A stretch of 33,405 nt of DNA from contig CANQGL010000020.1 in NCBI GenBank assembly GCA_947623185.1, positions 1 to 33,405 on the forward strand, in the 5' to 3' direction. This DNA comes from an uncultured Lachnospiraceae bacterium (GTDB taxonomy: Bacteria; Bacillota; Clostridia; Lachnospirales; Lachnospiraceae). This document shows, one piece after another, positions 8,684 to 17,182 of this stretch. Below the pieces are notes generated by a model. The model ran no database searches. It was not told where the DNA came from and worked only from the letters and a program-made list of their open reading frames with translations. The position numbers were made by a program, and so were the translations under genes. Positions within the stretch are counted from its first letter, which is position 1. The number at the start of each line of letters is the position of its first letter.

Positions 8684-9187
8684 TTGACGGCGCTGTTTCT
8701 TATTCTGCTGTCCGCGGCAGTTACCGACTGAAGGTACGGAAAGATCTACCATATTCAGATCATGACGGGACTCGCGGCAGGCGCGGTTTTCTGTGCGGCA
8801 GATACGGGCTCCGGCCTGTGGCCGCTTATCTACCTTGGCCGGGTGGCCGGGACCTGCGCGGCGTTTTACGCTCTGTTTCTGTGCAGGATGCTCGGCGCAG
8901 GAGACATCAAGCTGATGGCCGTCTGCGTGGGATTCCTCGGACTGCATGACGGATCCGCGGTGCTTTTTGCGGGATTTCTTCTGGCCTCGGTCCCGGCCGC
9001 CGTCCGCATGATCCGGCAGGGAACGCTCGGGGCAAGGCTCTGGCGGCTTTCGGAATTTGTATCCCGCTCCGTGCGCGGGAGGCGGTTTTTACCGTACGCC
9101 GGGATAGAGGAGGAGCAGGGGACTCTGCGGCTCTGCCCGTATTTGTTCGCCGGTTTCTGCCTGTACCTGGCGGGAATGAACAGATAG
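8684..9187 (+). pseudogene. Type IV prepilin peptidase (A24, TadV/CpaA-like) interrupted by an in-frame TGA
   Basis: Reading from TTG 8684, which has an excellent GGGAGG ribosome site (8671-8676), the frame is a small A24 prepilin peptidase: a hydrophobic first helix ending in AAVTD, then TGA at 8729-8731, then RYGKIYHIQ and about 150 residues with the second catalytic motif GAGDIK (D74 by this numbering). The TGA falls at codon 16, between the first catalytic Asp (D15) and the conserved Arg (17). The paralogue at 16380 has Leu at this place (QDLR). Translation restarting at ATG 8762 would lack D15 and be inactive. Options are a real mutation, a sequencing error, or readthrough. No frameshift elsewhere and codon use like the neighbours, so any loss is recent. 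It heads the Tad operon, ten bases before tadZ. Confidence 0.8.
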
Positions 9188-9196
9188 GAGAAGACA

Positions 9197-10213
9197 ATGA
9201 AGAAAATAATGGCGGTGTATGATAACGATCCGGCCTACGCCGAGCGCCTTTCGGATTATGTCAACCGGAAGGAGAAGGGCCTTTTTGAGGCGCAGGCGTT
9301 CACTTCAAAGGAAAAGCTGGACGAGTATGCAAAAAAGCACAGGATCGACGTGCTGCTCACGGGGGCTGGACCGGGCGGAAGCGGGCCGGAGGCCGTCCCG
9401 GCCGGCAGGACGATCTACCTGACGGAGGAACAGACGGCAAAGACCGCGGCGGGACATACGGTCTGCAAGTACCAGTCCGGAGACGATATTATCCGCGAGG
9501 TGATGGCCGTATACAGCGAAACTTTGCCGCCGGAGGAAGTCCTGCCAGGCCTCTCCGTAAAGGGGAAGCGGGTCGTCGGCGTCTATTCCCCGGTAAACCG
9601 CTGCGGAAAAACCTCGCTGGCGCTCGCGATCGGCCAGGTGTTCGCGAAAGAGGAGAAGGTCCTGTTTATCACGCTAGATTCCTTTACCGGCTTTACGGGG
9701 CTTCTGGACGAGAGATGGAAGCGCGACCTGTCCGATCTGATCTACTATCACAGGCAGGGAAGATTCAACGCGCTCCGGCTGAATTCGCTGGTCTACTACT
9801 TCGGGGAGATGGCATGGCTTCCGCCGCTGCGGTTCCCGGAGGACCTCAATCAGGTGTCCGCGGGGGAGATGGCGGCGCTGATCGCGAAGATCCTGGAGGA
9901 GAGCGATTACGAAACGATCGTCCTGGACGTCGGAGCGTACGGGAGGCAGGTGATCCCGTTTCTGGAGCTCTGCCAGGTCGTCTATATGCCTGTGCGCGAG
10001 GACATCTTTTCGCGGGCGAAACTGGACGAATTCGACGCGTATATCAACGACTCCGGGAAACGTCCCCTGAAGGAAAAGTTTTTCAGGGTGCACGTTCCGA
10101 TGGTGACGGGGATCAAGCGGGTCGAACATTTTCCGCAGGAGCTCCTATGGGGCGATATGGGCGATTTCGTCCGCAATCTTCTGAAAGGGCGGAGAGACTT
10201 ATGGGAGAGCTGA
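9197..10213 (+). CDS. cpaE: TadZ/CpaE-like pilus assembly ATPase (MinD/ParA superfamily)
   Basis: Protein of 338 residues. Residues 1-110 form a degenerate receiver-like domain (MKKIMAVYDNDPAYAERLSD) without an evident phosphoacceptor set. From about 125 a MinD/ParA-type ATPase follows, with a divergent P-loop SPVNRCGKTS (K138) and IVLDVGAYG as the Walker B-like strand. TadZ/CpaE proteins mark the assembly site of Tad pili at the cytoplasmic membrane. A GGAGA ribosome site precedes the ATG. The 3' end overlaps the ATPase gene by 13 nt, so the two are translationally coupled. The name rests on domain order plus position next to tadA. Confidence 0.85.
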   Translation: MKKIMAVYDNDPAYAERLSDYVNRKEKGLFEAQAFTSKEKLDEYAKKHRIDVLLTGAGPGGSGPEAVPAGRTIYLTEEQTAKTAAGHTVCKYQSGDDIIREVMAVYSETLPPEEVLPGLSVKGKRVVGVYSPVNRCGKTSLALAIGQVFAKEEKVLFITLDSFTGFTGLLDERWKRDLSDLIYYHRQGRFNALRLNSLVYYFGEMAWLPPLRFPEDLNQVSAGEMAALIAKILEESDYETIVLDVGAYGRQVIPFLELCQVVYMPVREDIFSRAKLDEFDAYINDSGKRPLKEKFFRVHVPMVTGIKRVEHFPQELLWGDMGDFVRNLLKGRRDLWES

Positions 10214-11439
10214 AACGGGAACTGAAAGAACGGATCCTCAGCGGGATGAGCTATGAGAGGCAGCTTTCGGATGAAGAGCTCTCGGAGCTGATCGACGAGG
10301 CGATCCGCCTGCAGACGGAATCGAAACCGATGCGCCTGGAGGAAAGGCTCCGGCTCCGAAAAGAACTGTTCGATTCGTTCCGCAGGCTGGATATCCTGCA
10401 GGAACTGGTGGACGATCCGGAGATCACCGAGATCATGGTAAACGGCCCGGGAACGGTATTCGTGGAGACAGGGGGAAAGATCGGGCGGTGGGACAAGTCT
10501 TTCGAATCCCGGGAACAGCTTTTGGACCTGATCCGGCAGATCGTGAGCCGCGTAAACAGGATCGTCAATACGGCTTCTCCGATCGCGGATGCCAGACTTC
10601 CGGACGGCTCGCGTGTACATGCGGTCCTGGAGCCGGTGGCGATCGACGGGCCGGTCCTAACGATCCGGAAGTTCCCGGAGCGGATCACAATGGAGCGCCT
10701 TCTTGAGTACGGGAGTATCTCGAAAGAGGCGGCGGATCTCCTGCGGACGCTGGCCGCCGCAAACTATAACATTTTTGTGAGCGGCGGAACTGGGACGGGA
10801 AAGACGACGTTTTTAAACGCGCTGTCGGAGTTTATCCCGGCCGGGGAGCGGGTGATCACGATCGAGGATTCGGCGGAGCTCTGCCTTCCCCACATCGAAA
10901 ACCTGGTACGGCTCGAAACGCGGGACGCAAACGCAGAGGGCACGGGAGCCATCGGGATCGGGGATCTGATCCGGGCGGCCCTGCGGATGAGGCCAGACCG
11001 GCTGATCATCGGAGAAGTACGGGGAAAGGAGGCGCTGGATCTTCTCCAGGCACTGAATACCGGGCATGGGGGTTTCTCAACCGGCCATGCGAACAGCCCG
11101 AAGGACATGCTCATACGGCTGGAAACGATGGTGCTCATGGCGGCGGACCTTCCGCTTCCCGCGATCCGGAACCAGATCGCTTCGGCGGTCGACATTCTGG
11201 TCCATGTAGCGCGAATGCGGGACAGGAGCAGGAAAGTGGTCGCGGTCGAGGAGGTGGACAGGGTTGAAAACGGCGAGATCATTCTCAATCCCCTGTTTGA
11301 ATTCCGCGAGAGGGAAACTCCGGAACGGACAGGGTGCGGGTCGGACGCCGGAAAGGATCAAAAAGTCGAAGGCGGGCTTACGAGGGTCGGGACGCTCCGG
11401 CACCGTGGAAAACTCAAACTTGCAGGGTATACGGTATGA
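10201..11439 (+). CDS. cpaF: TadA/CpaF secretion ATPase of the Tad pilus
   Basis: Hexameric type II/IV secretion-family ATPase of 412 residues that powers pilus assembly. The all-helical N-terminal part (to ~65) is followed by the N-terminal domain with DDPEITEIMVNG, then the core: Walker A GGTGTGKTT (195-203), Asp box IEDSAEL (221-227), Walker B DRLIIGEVRG (266-275) and His box TGHGGFSTGHANSP (287-300). ATG 10201 was chosen because it overlaps the tadZ end, fits the family's N-terminus (MGELKRELKERIL) and has GGCGGAGAG upstream; the open frame extends further but without similarity. All catalytic motifs are intact. Confidence 0.95.
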   Translation: MGELKRELKERILSGMSYERQLSDEELSELIDEAIRLQTESKPMRLEERLRLRKELFDSFRRLDILQELVDDPEITEIMVNGPGTVFVETGGKIGRWDKSFESREQLLDLIRQIVSRVNRIVNTASPIADARLPDGSRVHAVLEPVAIDGPVLTIRKFPERITMERLLEYGSISKEAADLLRTLAAANYNIFVSGGTGTGKTTFLNALSEFIPAGERVITIEDSAELCLPHIENLVRLETRDANAEGTGAIGIGDLIRAALRMRPDRLIIGEVRGKEALDLLQALNTGHGGFSTGHANSPKDMLIRLETMVLMAADLPLPAIRNQIASAVDILVHVARMRDRSRKVVAVEEVDRVENGEIILNPLFEFRERETPERTGCGSDAGKDQKVEGGLTRVGTLRHRGKLKLAGYTV

Positions 11440-11449
11440 CACCTACTGT

Positions 11450-12166
11450 ATGGGAAAAAAGGAATGGCTGATCTACAGCGCACAGGGTGTTTTGTACCTG
11501 GCCCTTCTGACGTTTGTGTTTTACAGAAGCATGGGGCTGTTCCTGGCGGTTCTGCCGGTCGGGTTCGCGTACCCGTTAGTCCTGCGGAAGGACCTGAAGA
11601 AGAAGCGTCTGGAAACGCTCGCGAAACAGTTTCGCGACGCGGTCTTGGCGGTCTCTTCGGGGCTGAATGCGGGATACTCTGTGGAAAATGCGTTCTCCGC
11701 ATCGCTGACGGAAATGGAACGCGTTTACGGGAGCGACGCCATGATCTGCACGGAGATCCGCCTTCTGCTCTCAAAAGTGCGGCTGAACCGGACTTTTGAG
11801 GAGGCGTTCGGCGATCTCGCCGTTCGAAGCGGACTGGAAGACATCAGAAACTTTGCGGAAGTATTCCTTGCCGCCCGCAGAAGCGGCGGAGAGCTGATGA
11901 AGATCATTTCCAGGACCGCGGATATCATCGGCGAGAAGATCCGGATCCAGGAGGATATCCTGACCGCGACCGCGTCCAGACGGCTGGAACAGCGGTTTAT
12001 GAGCGCGATCCCGTTCCTGATCGTATTTTATATCGAACTGACCTCGCCGGGGTTTTTCGGTATTCTCTACACGACACTGACCGGCCGGCTGCTGATGACG
12101 GTCTGTCTGGCCGTTTTTCTTGCAGCACAGGCGGTCTCGAAACGGATACTGGAGATCGAAGTATGA
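11450..12166 (+). CDS. tadB: TadB-like type II secretion F domain membrane protein
   Basis: Inner-membrane platform protein of 238 residues. Two N-terminal spans (about 8-25 and 28-45) lead into a cytosolic T2SSF domain with RDAVLAVSSGLNAGYSVENA and AARRSGGELMKII, then two C-terminal spans (about 185-202 and 208-228). With TadC it forms the platform driven by the CpaF ATPase. The ATG lies 10 bp after the cpaF stop with no strong ribosome site, so translation probably depends on ribosomes ending cpaF; an earlier in-frame GTG inside cpaF cannot be excluded. It overlaps the next gene by 4 nt (ATGA). Confidence 0.88.
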   Translation: MGKKEWLIYSAQGVLYLALLTFVFYRSMGLFLAVLPVGFAYPLVLRKDLKKKRLETLAKQFRDAVLAVSSGLNAGYSVENAFSASLTEMERVYGSDAMICTEIRLLLSKVRLNRTFEEAFGDLAVRSGLEDIRNFAEVFLAARRSGGELMKIISRTADIIGEKIRIQEDILTATASRRLEQRFMSAIPFLIVFYIELTSPGFFGILYTTLTGRLLMTVCLAVFLAAQAVSKRILEIEV

Positions 12167-13353
12167 AGCGTACGGGGAAACACGCGCTCTGCGTAGCGGC
12201 CGGGATCCTGATGTTTAGCGTCGCGGAATTTGCGGACGCCGGGGGATCCGGACTGCGGGACGGGAACCTGGAAAGGAACCCTGCCGGCGGGGGAGAGCGG
12301 GTGTGCGAACTGTTTGTATCGGGAGTCGGCGGCGAAGAGATCCCGGTCACGCTGACCGTCCCGGAGCGAAAGCTTACCGAAGAACAGCTGGACGCGGCGC
12401 TGCCGGAGATCATGGAGCTGCTTTGCAGGCGCATCCGCGGAAAAAACGGATCGCTGCGGGAAGTCCGGCACGATCTTGAGCTGGCAAGGGAACTTCCGGA
12501 GTACGGACTTTCGGTCCGATGGGAGTCCCTGGCCCCGGAGACCGTGAGCGATATGGGGATCTTGGGTGGGGAGATCCCGGCCGCGGGAAGAACCGTGATT
12601 TTGAAGGTCCGCCTTGCAAACGGACTTTGCGAACAAACGGCTGAAATCCCGGTCACGGTACTCCCTCCGGACGTTACGGATGCGGAGCGCCTTGCGGAAG
12701 CGATCCAAGCGGCGGCCGAAAGCGATTTGGCCTCGGCGGTCATGAAGCTCCCGGAGGAATTCGAGGGGAAAAGGCTGACCTACCGGGAAAGCTCCGGCCG
12801 AGGGAACGGCATTCTGATCGTTCTCGGGTTCGTCGCAGCAGCCGTCCTGTATCTGAAGGAGAAAACGGATATCGAAAAGGCAAGAAAGAAACGGGAAGAC
12901 AGTCTGATACTCGATTATCCCGGGCTGGTGTCGCGGTTTCTGGTCCTTACGGGAGCCGGGTATCCGGTGAGACAGGTATGGAGCAGACAGGCGGAAGACT
13001 GCAGAAATCCCGCAAAACGCGGTTTCCATCCGCTCTACGAGGAGATCGAGACCACGGAGAATCAGATGAGGACAGGAGTGCCGGAGGGCAGGGCCTACGC
13101 CGAATTCGGAAGAAGGCTGGGACTGCGCTGCTATGTAAGGTTCGCGGCTCTTCTGGAAAGCAGCTTGAACACAGGGGGAAGAGATCTGCGGAAGCTGCTG
13201 GAAGCCGAGATGGATGAGGCGTTTAAACAGCGGAAAGATGTTGCGAAGAAAAAGGGCGAGGAAGCGTCGGCAAAGCTTCTGATCCCGATGTTCCTGATGC
13301 TGGGAACGGTGATGGTGATGATAGTCGCCCCGGCGTTTCTGTCGCTGGGCTGA
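12163..13353 (+). CDS. tadC: TadC-like platform protein with N-terminal extracytoplasmic domain
   Basis: Protein of 396 residues, longer than the ~300 usual for TadC. Residues 1-26 look like a signal sequence (AAGILMFSVAEFADAGG). Residues ~40-215 form a polar domain of alternating beta-like segments with VPVTL-type strands and no Cys-rich motif, probably outside the membrane. A span at about 226-243 (ILIVLGFVAAAVLYL) follows, then the T2SSF domain (about 255-370: LSRFLVLTGAGYPVRQVW-like region, NTGGRDLRKLLEAEM) and a last span (LLIPMFLMLGTVMVMIVAPA). The C-terminal half is confidently TadC; the N-terminal domain's role is unknown. It could be a sensor or a contact to exported pilins. Confidence 0.86.
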   Translation: MKRTGKHALCVAAGILMFSVAEFADAGGSGLRDGNLERNPAGGGERVCELFVSGVGGEEIPVTLTVPERKLTEEQLDAALPEIMELLCRRIRGKNGSLREVRHDLELARELPEYGLSVRWESLAPETVSDMGILGGEIPAAGRTVILKVRLANGLCEQTAEIPVTVLPPDVTDAERLAEAIQAAAESDLASAVMKLPEEFEGKRLTYRESSGRGNGILIVLGFVAAAVLYLKEKTDIEKARKKREDSLILDYPGLVSRFLVLTGAGYPVRQVWSRQAEDCRNPAKRGFHPLYEEIETTENQMRTGVPEGRAYAEFGRRLGLRCYVRFAALLESSLNTGGRDLRKLLEAEMDEAFKQRKDVAKKKGEEASAKLLIPMFLMLGTVMVMIVAPAFLSLG

Positions 13354-13367
13354 GAGGAGGAATCGGA

Positions 13368-13535
13368 TTGCGTCTGAAAGAATTTTTGCTGGAAGAGGAC
13401 GGCGTAGGAGTGATCGAGGTGGTGCTGATACTGGTCGTGCTGATCGGGCTGGTGGTCGTATTCAAGGGCCAGATCAACAAACTGTTAAACAACATTTTCA
13501 CGGAGATCAACAAGCAGTCAAAAGAGGTATATTGA
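13368..13535 (+). CDS. flp: Flp-type (type IVb) major pilin
   Basis: Tiny prepilin of 55 residues beginning with TTG, which is why simple gene finding misses it. A near-perfect AGAGGAGG (13353-13360) stands 7 bases before the TTG. The leader is short and charged (LRLKEFLLEEDG); the prepilin peptidase would cut after G12, leaving V13 as first residue and E17 at position +5, as Flp pilins require. The hydrophobic core VVLILVVLIGLVVVF follows, then a short polar tail ending in Tyr. Position directly after tadC and ahead of TadE-like genes fits the major pilin. It is the only Flp copy in the window. Confidence 0.87.
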   Translation: MRLKEFLLEEDGVGVIEVVLILVVLIGLVVVFKGQINKLLNNIFTEINKQSKEVY

Positions 13536-13537
13536 GA

Positions 13538-15403
13538 ATGCGGAAACGGGGAGAGATCACGGTTTTTCTGTGTCTTGCGCTGGTGAGTATCCTGTCGCTC
13601 CTTATGGGGCTATTGGAATCCGCCAGAACGGCGGGAGCCCGGCTTTATCTGACGATGGCTGCGGATTCCGCCGCGGCCTCCGTCATGAGCCAGTATAACA
13701 GGGAACTGTGGGAACGCTACCGGCTGCTGTTCCTTGAGGCGGAATCAGAAAAAGCGATCGCGGACTCTTTCGGAACGTTTCTGGATTACTATCTGGAACA
13801 GGAGAATCTTTACCCGATGAAGCGAGAGGAGACGGAGATCGCGGGGATCGTGAGGATGGAGGAAAACGGCGGGGAGGCCCTGGAAAAAGAGATCCTTTCC
13901 TACATCGGGTACCGTTTGCCGGAAGCGGCCGCGGACGCAGCCGGGATCGCGCGGGAAGCCGCGCAGGCGGCAAAGGCGGCGGACTTCAGGGAACTGCTCA
14001 GGGTCTGCCGGGAGGCCGGCGCGGAGACCAAACGGCTGGAAAAGAAACGTGCTGAAGCGATGGATGTGCTGGAAGATATCACAAAGCTGCGGGACGGCGT
14101 GATAAGAGCGGCGGAGAGGGAGAACGCGGGAGCTTTCCGGTCGCGCGCCCAAAAACTGAAAAGAAAGATAAACCGGTTTTCCGGATGCGTTGACGGATAC
14201 GGGAAGGAACTTGAACGGCTTTCCGCCCACCGCGCCTCCGTTTCCGGAGATAACGTCTTCGCTTCACGGCCGGAGAGCGAGGCAAAAGAGCCGATGGACC
14301 GGGAACTGTCCGCATACGAACAGACGGAAAAAGCGGCCGCGGAAACGCTCTCGGAATTCCGTGAAACGGAACGGAGGCTTCTTGCCGGGAAGGCGGATCT
14401 CGAATCGGCTCTGGAGCTGCTTGAGGAAGCGGAAAACGCCGGGGACGATGAGGCGGACGAAACGGATCCGGACTGGGATTCGATCCTCGCGCTCGCCCAG
14501 GGGATCGAGGCCCCGGATATCGGAAGAAGGGAGAAGCCGGACCGGGAGAAAATGTCGGCACTGGATCGGCTCGAGAAGTTGCTGGATGCGGATCTTCTTA
14601 AAACCGTTCTGCCACCGGGGACGGCCGTGTCGGAGCGAAAGGTATCGCTGCAGGGCATTCCCTCTCAAAGAAGGGAAAACGGCGGACCGCCTGTCGAACC
14701 GGCCGGACAGTTTTTGATCGGCGAGTACATTCTGCTTTCCTTTGATTCGTTTCTGGAGAAGGCGCAAAGAGGGCAGCAGGAACTCCTCTACGAACAGGAA
14801 TACATACTGTGCGGAAGATCCTGCGACAGGGACAACCTCCGGGAAACAGCCGAGCGACTGCTGGCGATCCGCGGTGCGGCAAATCTTCTGTACCTGCTGG
14901 GTTCGCCGGAGAAACGGGCGGAAGCGGAAGCGCTCGCGGCGGCGGTATCGGCGGGGAATGTGCCCGTAAAGTTTGTACTGACCTTCTTTGTCCTTACCCT
15001 ATGGGCGTTCGGCGAATCGGTCGCGGATCTAAGGAGCCTGTTTGCCGGCGGAAGCGTTCCGCTATGGAAGACGGAGACGACATGGAGGACCGGCATGGAA
15101 AGCCTGCTGTCGCTTGCGTTTCTGGACTTCGGAAGGGACCCGGCGGGAAACGGGGAAACGCAGGCGGAAGGCGGATTCGGTTACGGAAGCTATTTTCGTA
15201 TCTTACTGTTCCTTGAAAATCGGAACGTAAGAAACTTCCGCATGATGGATCTGATCCAGTGGAATCTAAGGAAGACCCAGGCGGACTTTGCGGTTTCGGA
15301 CTGCATTTACGAGGCGGAAATGCGGGCGCGGGTCAGACAGAGACATTTGTTTTTACTAAAAAGCGGCTACCTGAATACCGCAGCCGCGACGATAGGATAT
15401 TAG
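13538..15403 (+). CDS. DUF5702 (TadG-like) pilus-locus protein
   Basis: Protein of 621 residues. The N-terminus is the DUF5702 signature: RKRGEITVFLCLALVSIL, then LLESARTAGARLYLTMAADS, one membrane anchor near 8-30 with the rest outside the cell. Residues ~160-300 are strongly helical and charged with coiled-coil character; a second hydrophobic stretch lies near 480-500. TadG-like proteins are thought to be minor pilins or anchors of the Tad pilus. ATG 13538 is preferred over TTG 13532 because the AGAGG at 13523-13527 sits 10 bases from the ATG. It begins 2 bp after the flp stop. Molecular role not established. Confidence 0.82.
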   Translation: MRKRGEITVFLCLALVSILSLLMGLLESARTAGARLYLTMAADSAAASVMSQYNRELWERYRLLFLEAESEKAIADSFGTFLDYYLEQENLYPMKREETEIAGIVRMEENGGEALEKEILSYIGYRLPEAAADAAGIAREAAQAAKAADFRELLRVCREAGAETKRLEKKRAEAMDVLEDITKLRDGVIRAAERENAGAFRSRAQKLKRKINRFSGCVDGYGKELERLSAHRASVSGDNVFASRPESEAKEPMDRELSAYEQTEKAAAETLSEFRETERRLLAGKADLESALELLEEAENAGDDEADETDPDWDSILALAQGIEAPDIGRREKPDREKMSALDRLEKLLDADLLKTVLPPGTAVSERKVSLQGIPSQRRENGGPPVEPAGQFLIGEYILLSFDSFLEKAQRGQQELLYEQEYILCGRSCDRDNLRETAERLLAIRGAANLLYLLGSPEKRAEAEALAAAVSAGNVPVKFVLTFFVLTLWAFGESVADLRSLFAGGSVPLWKTETTWRTGMESLLSLAFLDFGRDPAGNGETQAEGGFGYGSYFRILLFLENRNVRNFRMMDLIQWNLRKTQADFAVSDCIYEAEMRARVRQRHLFLLKSGYLNTAAATIGY

Positions 15404-15417
15404 GGAGGCGAACGGCG

Positions 15418-16377
15418 ATGCTCTTTTTTTCGGAAACCTTACAGAAGCATTTTCTCCCTTTCACCCCTTTTTTAAAGAATACGATCCAAAGGACTCTCCA
15501 AGTACCAGTCAATCGGGATCGGAAGAGCGCCTGTGCGGAACGAACGGAAAAAAGGGTGTCGCCGTCTGCCTCCCGGACCAAAACGGATGGATTTGCCGCA
15601 AGTCTGACGCTGGAAGCAGCGCTTTGCCTCCCTTTCTTTCTGTTTCTTGCAGTAGCGCTGATGCAGCCGCTGCAATGGCTGGACCGTCAGCGCAGGGTAC
15701 AGACTGCAGTGGAAACCGTCTGTGAGGATCTGAGCCTGAAATTTTTGTTTACAGAAACTTTGCTAAAAAAGGGAGAATCGGATGAGGCTCCCGACCCCGC
15801 GGCTCTGGAGGCAGCCGCGGGATTATGGCTGAAAGGAAAGGCGGGAGTTCATGCGGATGGGATCGTGATCCGAAAAGCGGAGCTGCCCGACCGAAACGGA
15901 AATCTCTGCTTTGAAGTCTCTTATCCGGAACGGATCCCGTTCTTTCCCGCGCTGCGCGGAGGGATCGTTATGAGAGCCGCGGCGTGCAGACGGCCGTGGA
16001 CAGGAAAAGACGGGAAACTGCGGGAGCAGGACGTGGATCGAAAAGAGGATGAGACCGGGGAAGAGATGGTCTATGTCGGCGCAGGAATGGGACGTTACCA
16101 CAAGTTCCGGGACTGCCATTATCTTTCAAACCGTTACAGGGCCTTGCCCGGGGAACGGGCGGCCGCGGAACGGAACGCATCCGGGAAACGGTATACCGCC
16201 TGCTCGCGATGCGTGAAAGGAAACGCCGGAAACGGCGAGGTTTACGTTACGCCCGAAGGAGAGCACTATCATTCCGACCGGTCGTGCAGCGCAATGGCGG
16301 CCTATGTGCGGCGCGTGCCTCTGCGGGAAGTGGAACATCTGGGCCTGTGCTCATACTGCGCGGGCCGGGGAGGATAA
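15418..16377 (+). CDS. TadE-like pseudopilin with two C-terminal His/Cys modules
   Basis: Protein of 319 residues. After a 60-residue polar N-terminal stretch comes a class III prepilin-like motif, A61-SLTLEAALCLPF, with E66 at +5 from the likely cut and a membrane helix to about 85. The middle part is mixed. The C-terminus holds two tandem modules of the same pattern: YH-x4-C, spacer, C-x2-C (H228/C233/C262/C265 and H285/C290/C311/C314), each preceded by VYV. This CHCC pattern could bind zinc or, outside the cell, form disulfides. The ATG has GGGAGG at 15403-15408. The first 85 codons are less GC-rich than the neighbours. Function of the modules unknown. Confidence 0.75.
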   Translation: MLFFSETLQKHFLPFTPFLKNTIQRTLQVPVNRDRKSACAERTEKRVSPSASRTKTDGFAASLTLEAALCLPFFLFLAVALMQPLQWLDRQRRVQTAVETVCEDLSLKFLFTETLLKKGESDEAPDPAALEAAAGLWLKGKAGVHADGIVIRKAELPDRNGNLCFEVSYPERIPFFPALRGGIVMRAAACRRPWTGKDGKLREQDVDRKEDETGEEMVYVGAGMGRYHKFRDCHYLSNRYRALPGERAAAERNASGKRYTACSRCVKGNAGNGEVYVTPEGEHYHSDRSCSAMAAYVRRVPLREVEHLGLCSYCAGRGG

Positions 16378-16379
16378 CC

Positions 16380-16793
16380 GTGAAACTGTTTGCCGTCTTT
16401 TTGGTCCTCGCGGCCTGGCAGGATCTTCGCAGCCGCAGCCTGGGGAAGGGGTTCCTGCTGCTTTTCGGTCTGGCGGGCGGAGCGCTGTGTCTGATCGAAG
16501 GAAGAACATGGTATCTTACAGCCGGATCGGTTTCGGCCGGCATTCTGCTATTGCTTGCAAGCCGCCTGACCGGAGGCGGGATCGGGGAGGGAGACGGATG
16601 GTTTTTCGTGGTAGCCGGGCTTTTTCTGAAGCCGGAGGAGACTTATTTCCTGCTGTTCTCCGGACTTTTTATAGGCAGCGTTTTCGGGCTCTGCATGGCC
16701 GTATTTATGATGGGAAAGGGCGGGGGATTCCGGAAAATGCGGATCCCGTTCCTCCCGTTTCTTCTTCCGGCCGGACTCTGGATGTGCGCCTGA
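16380..16793 (+). CDS. Type IV prepilin peptidase (A24), second and intact copy
   Basis: Membrane aspartic protease of 137 residues that would cut the leader peptides of Flp and the TadE-like prepilins. Both catalytic aspartates are present: D15 in AWQDLRSR and D72 in GEGDGW (GxGD motif). About five hydrophobic segments fit the small TadV/CpaA type, which lacks the N-methylase domain. The GTG start has GGGGAGG at 16367-16373 with 6 bp spacing and lies 2 bp after the previous stop. Because the first prepilin peptidase gene of this operon carries a TGA, this copy may be the only active one. Confidence 0.84.
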   Translation: MKLFAVFLVLAAWQDLRSRSLGKGFLLLFGLAGGALCLIEGRTWYLTAGSVSAGILLLLASRLTGGGIGEGDGWFFVVAGLFLKPEETYFLLFSGLFIGSVFGLCMAVFMMGKGGGFRKMRIPFLPFLLPAGLWMCA

Positions 16794-17182
16794 CGGCCAG
16801 CTTTACCGTTGAGGCGGCGCTTGTCCTGTCGGTTGTGTTTCTGACGCTTGGGGCCGTAATAAAAAATGCGTACCGGCTCTGCGACGATGTGACGGGCGGC
16901 ATGATCCTGGAGGAGTCTCTGGAAAAAATGCGGTGCGGGCGGAAAGAGGGGCGGACGGCGCAGGAATATGCGGTGGAAGGGGAAGAAGAGGGAAATCCGC
17001 GGCTGCTTGGCGGCGTTTACCAGATACGGCTTGAACGGGACGGGGCCCGGGCCAAAGGGAAAGCGCTTTCGGGGGACCGCGAGCGGAGAATAGAGATGGA
17101 TGCCTTTGAACCGGGGATGCGGATCAGGAGATGGACGGCCCTTTCAGAACTGGGAGAGAGTTTGAACGATCATGGAAGTTGA
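16784..17182 (+). CDS. TadE/TadF-like pseudopilin
   Basis: Protein of 132 residues starting at GTG, overlapping the previous gene by 10 nt. The N-terminus LTA-SFTVEAALVLSVVFL is a pseudopilin motif: cut after A5 would put E10 at +5, just as in the TadE-like protein encoded two genes earlier. One membrane helix (about 7-27) is followed by a charged, probably exported domain. The upstream open frame is in-frame but runs through the prepilin peptidase and has no similarity, so it was not used. The ribosome site is weak and coupling is likely. It overlaps the FHA gene by 11 nt. Confidence 0.72.
   Translation: MRLTASFTVEAALVLSVVFLTLGAVIKNAYRLCDDVTGGMILEESLEKMRCGRKEGRTAQEYAVEGEEEGNPRLLGGVYQIRLERDGARAKGKALSGDRERRIEMDAFEPGMRIRRWTALSELGESLNDHGS

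Noticed and set aside
8580-8686. Short frames in the Tad leader (GTG 8580, ATG 8587) as leader peptides
   Set aside because: The GGAGGAG is 13 to 20 bases from the starts and neither peptide has recognisable features.
9715-10200. N-terminal extension of the CpaF frame
   Set aside because: It lies inside tadZ, has no similarity to CpaF, and ATG 10201 gives the family length.
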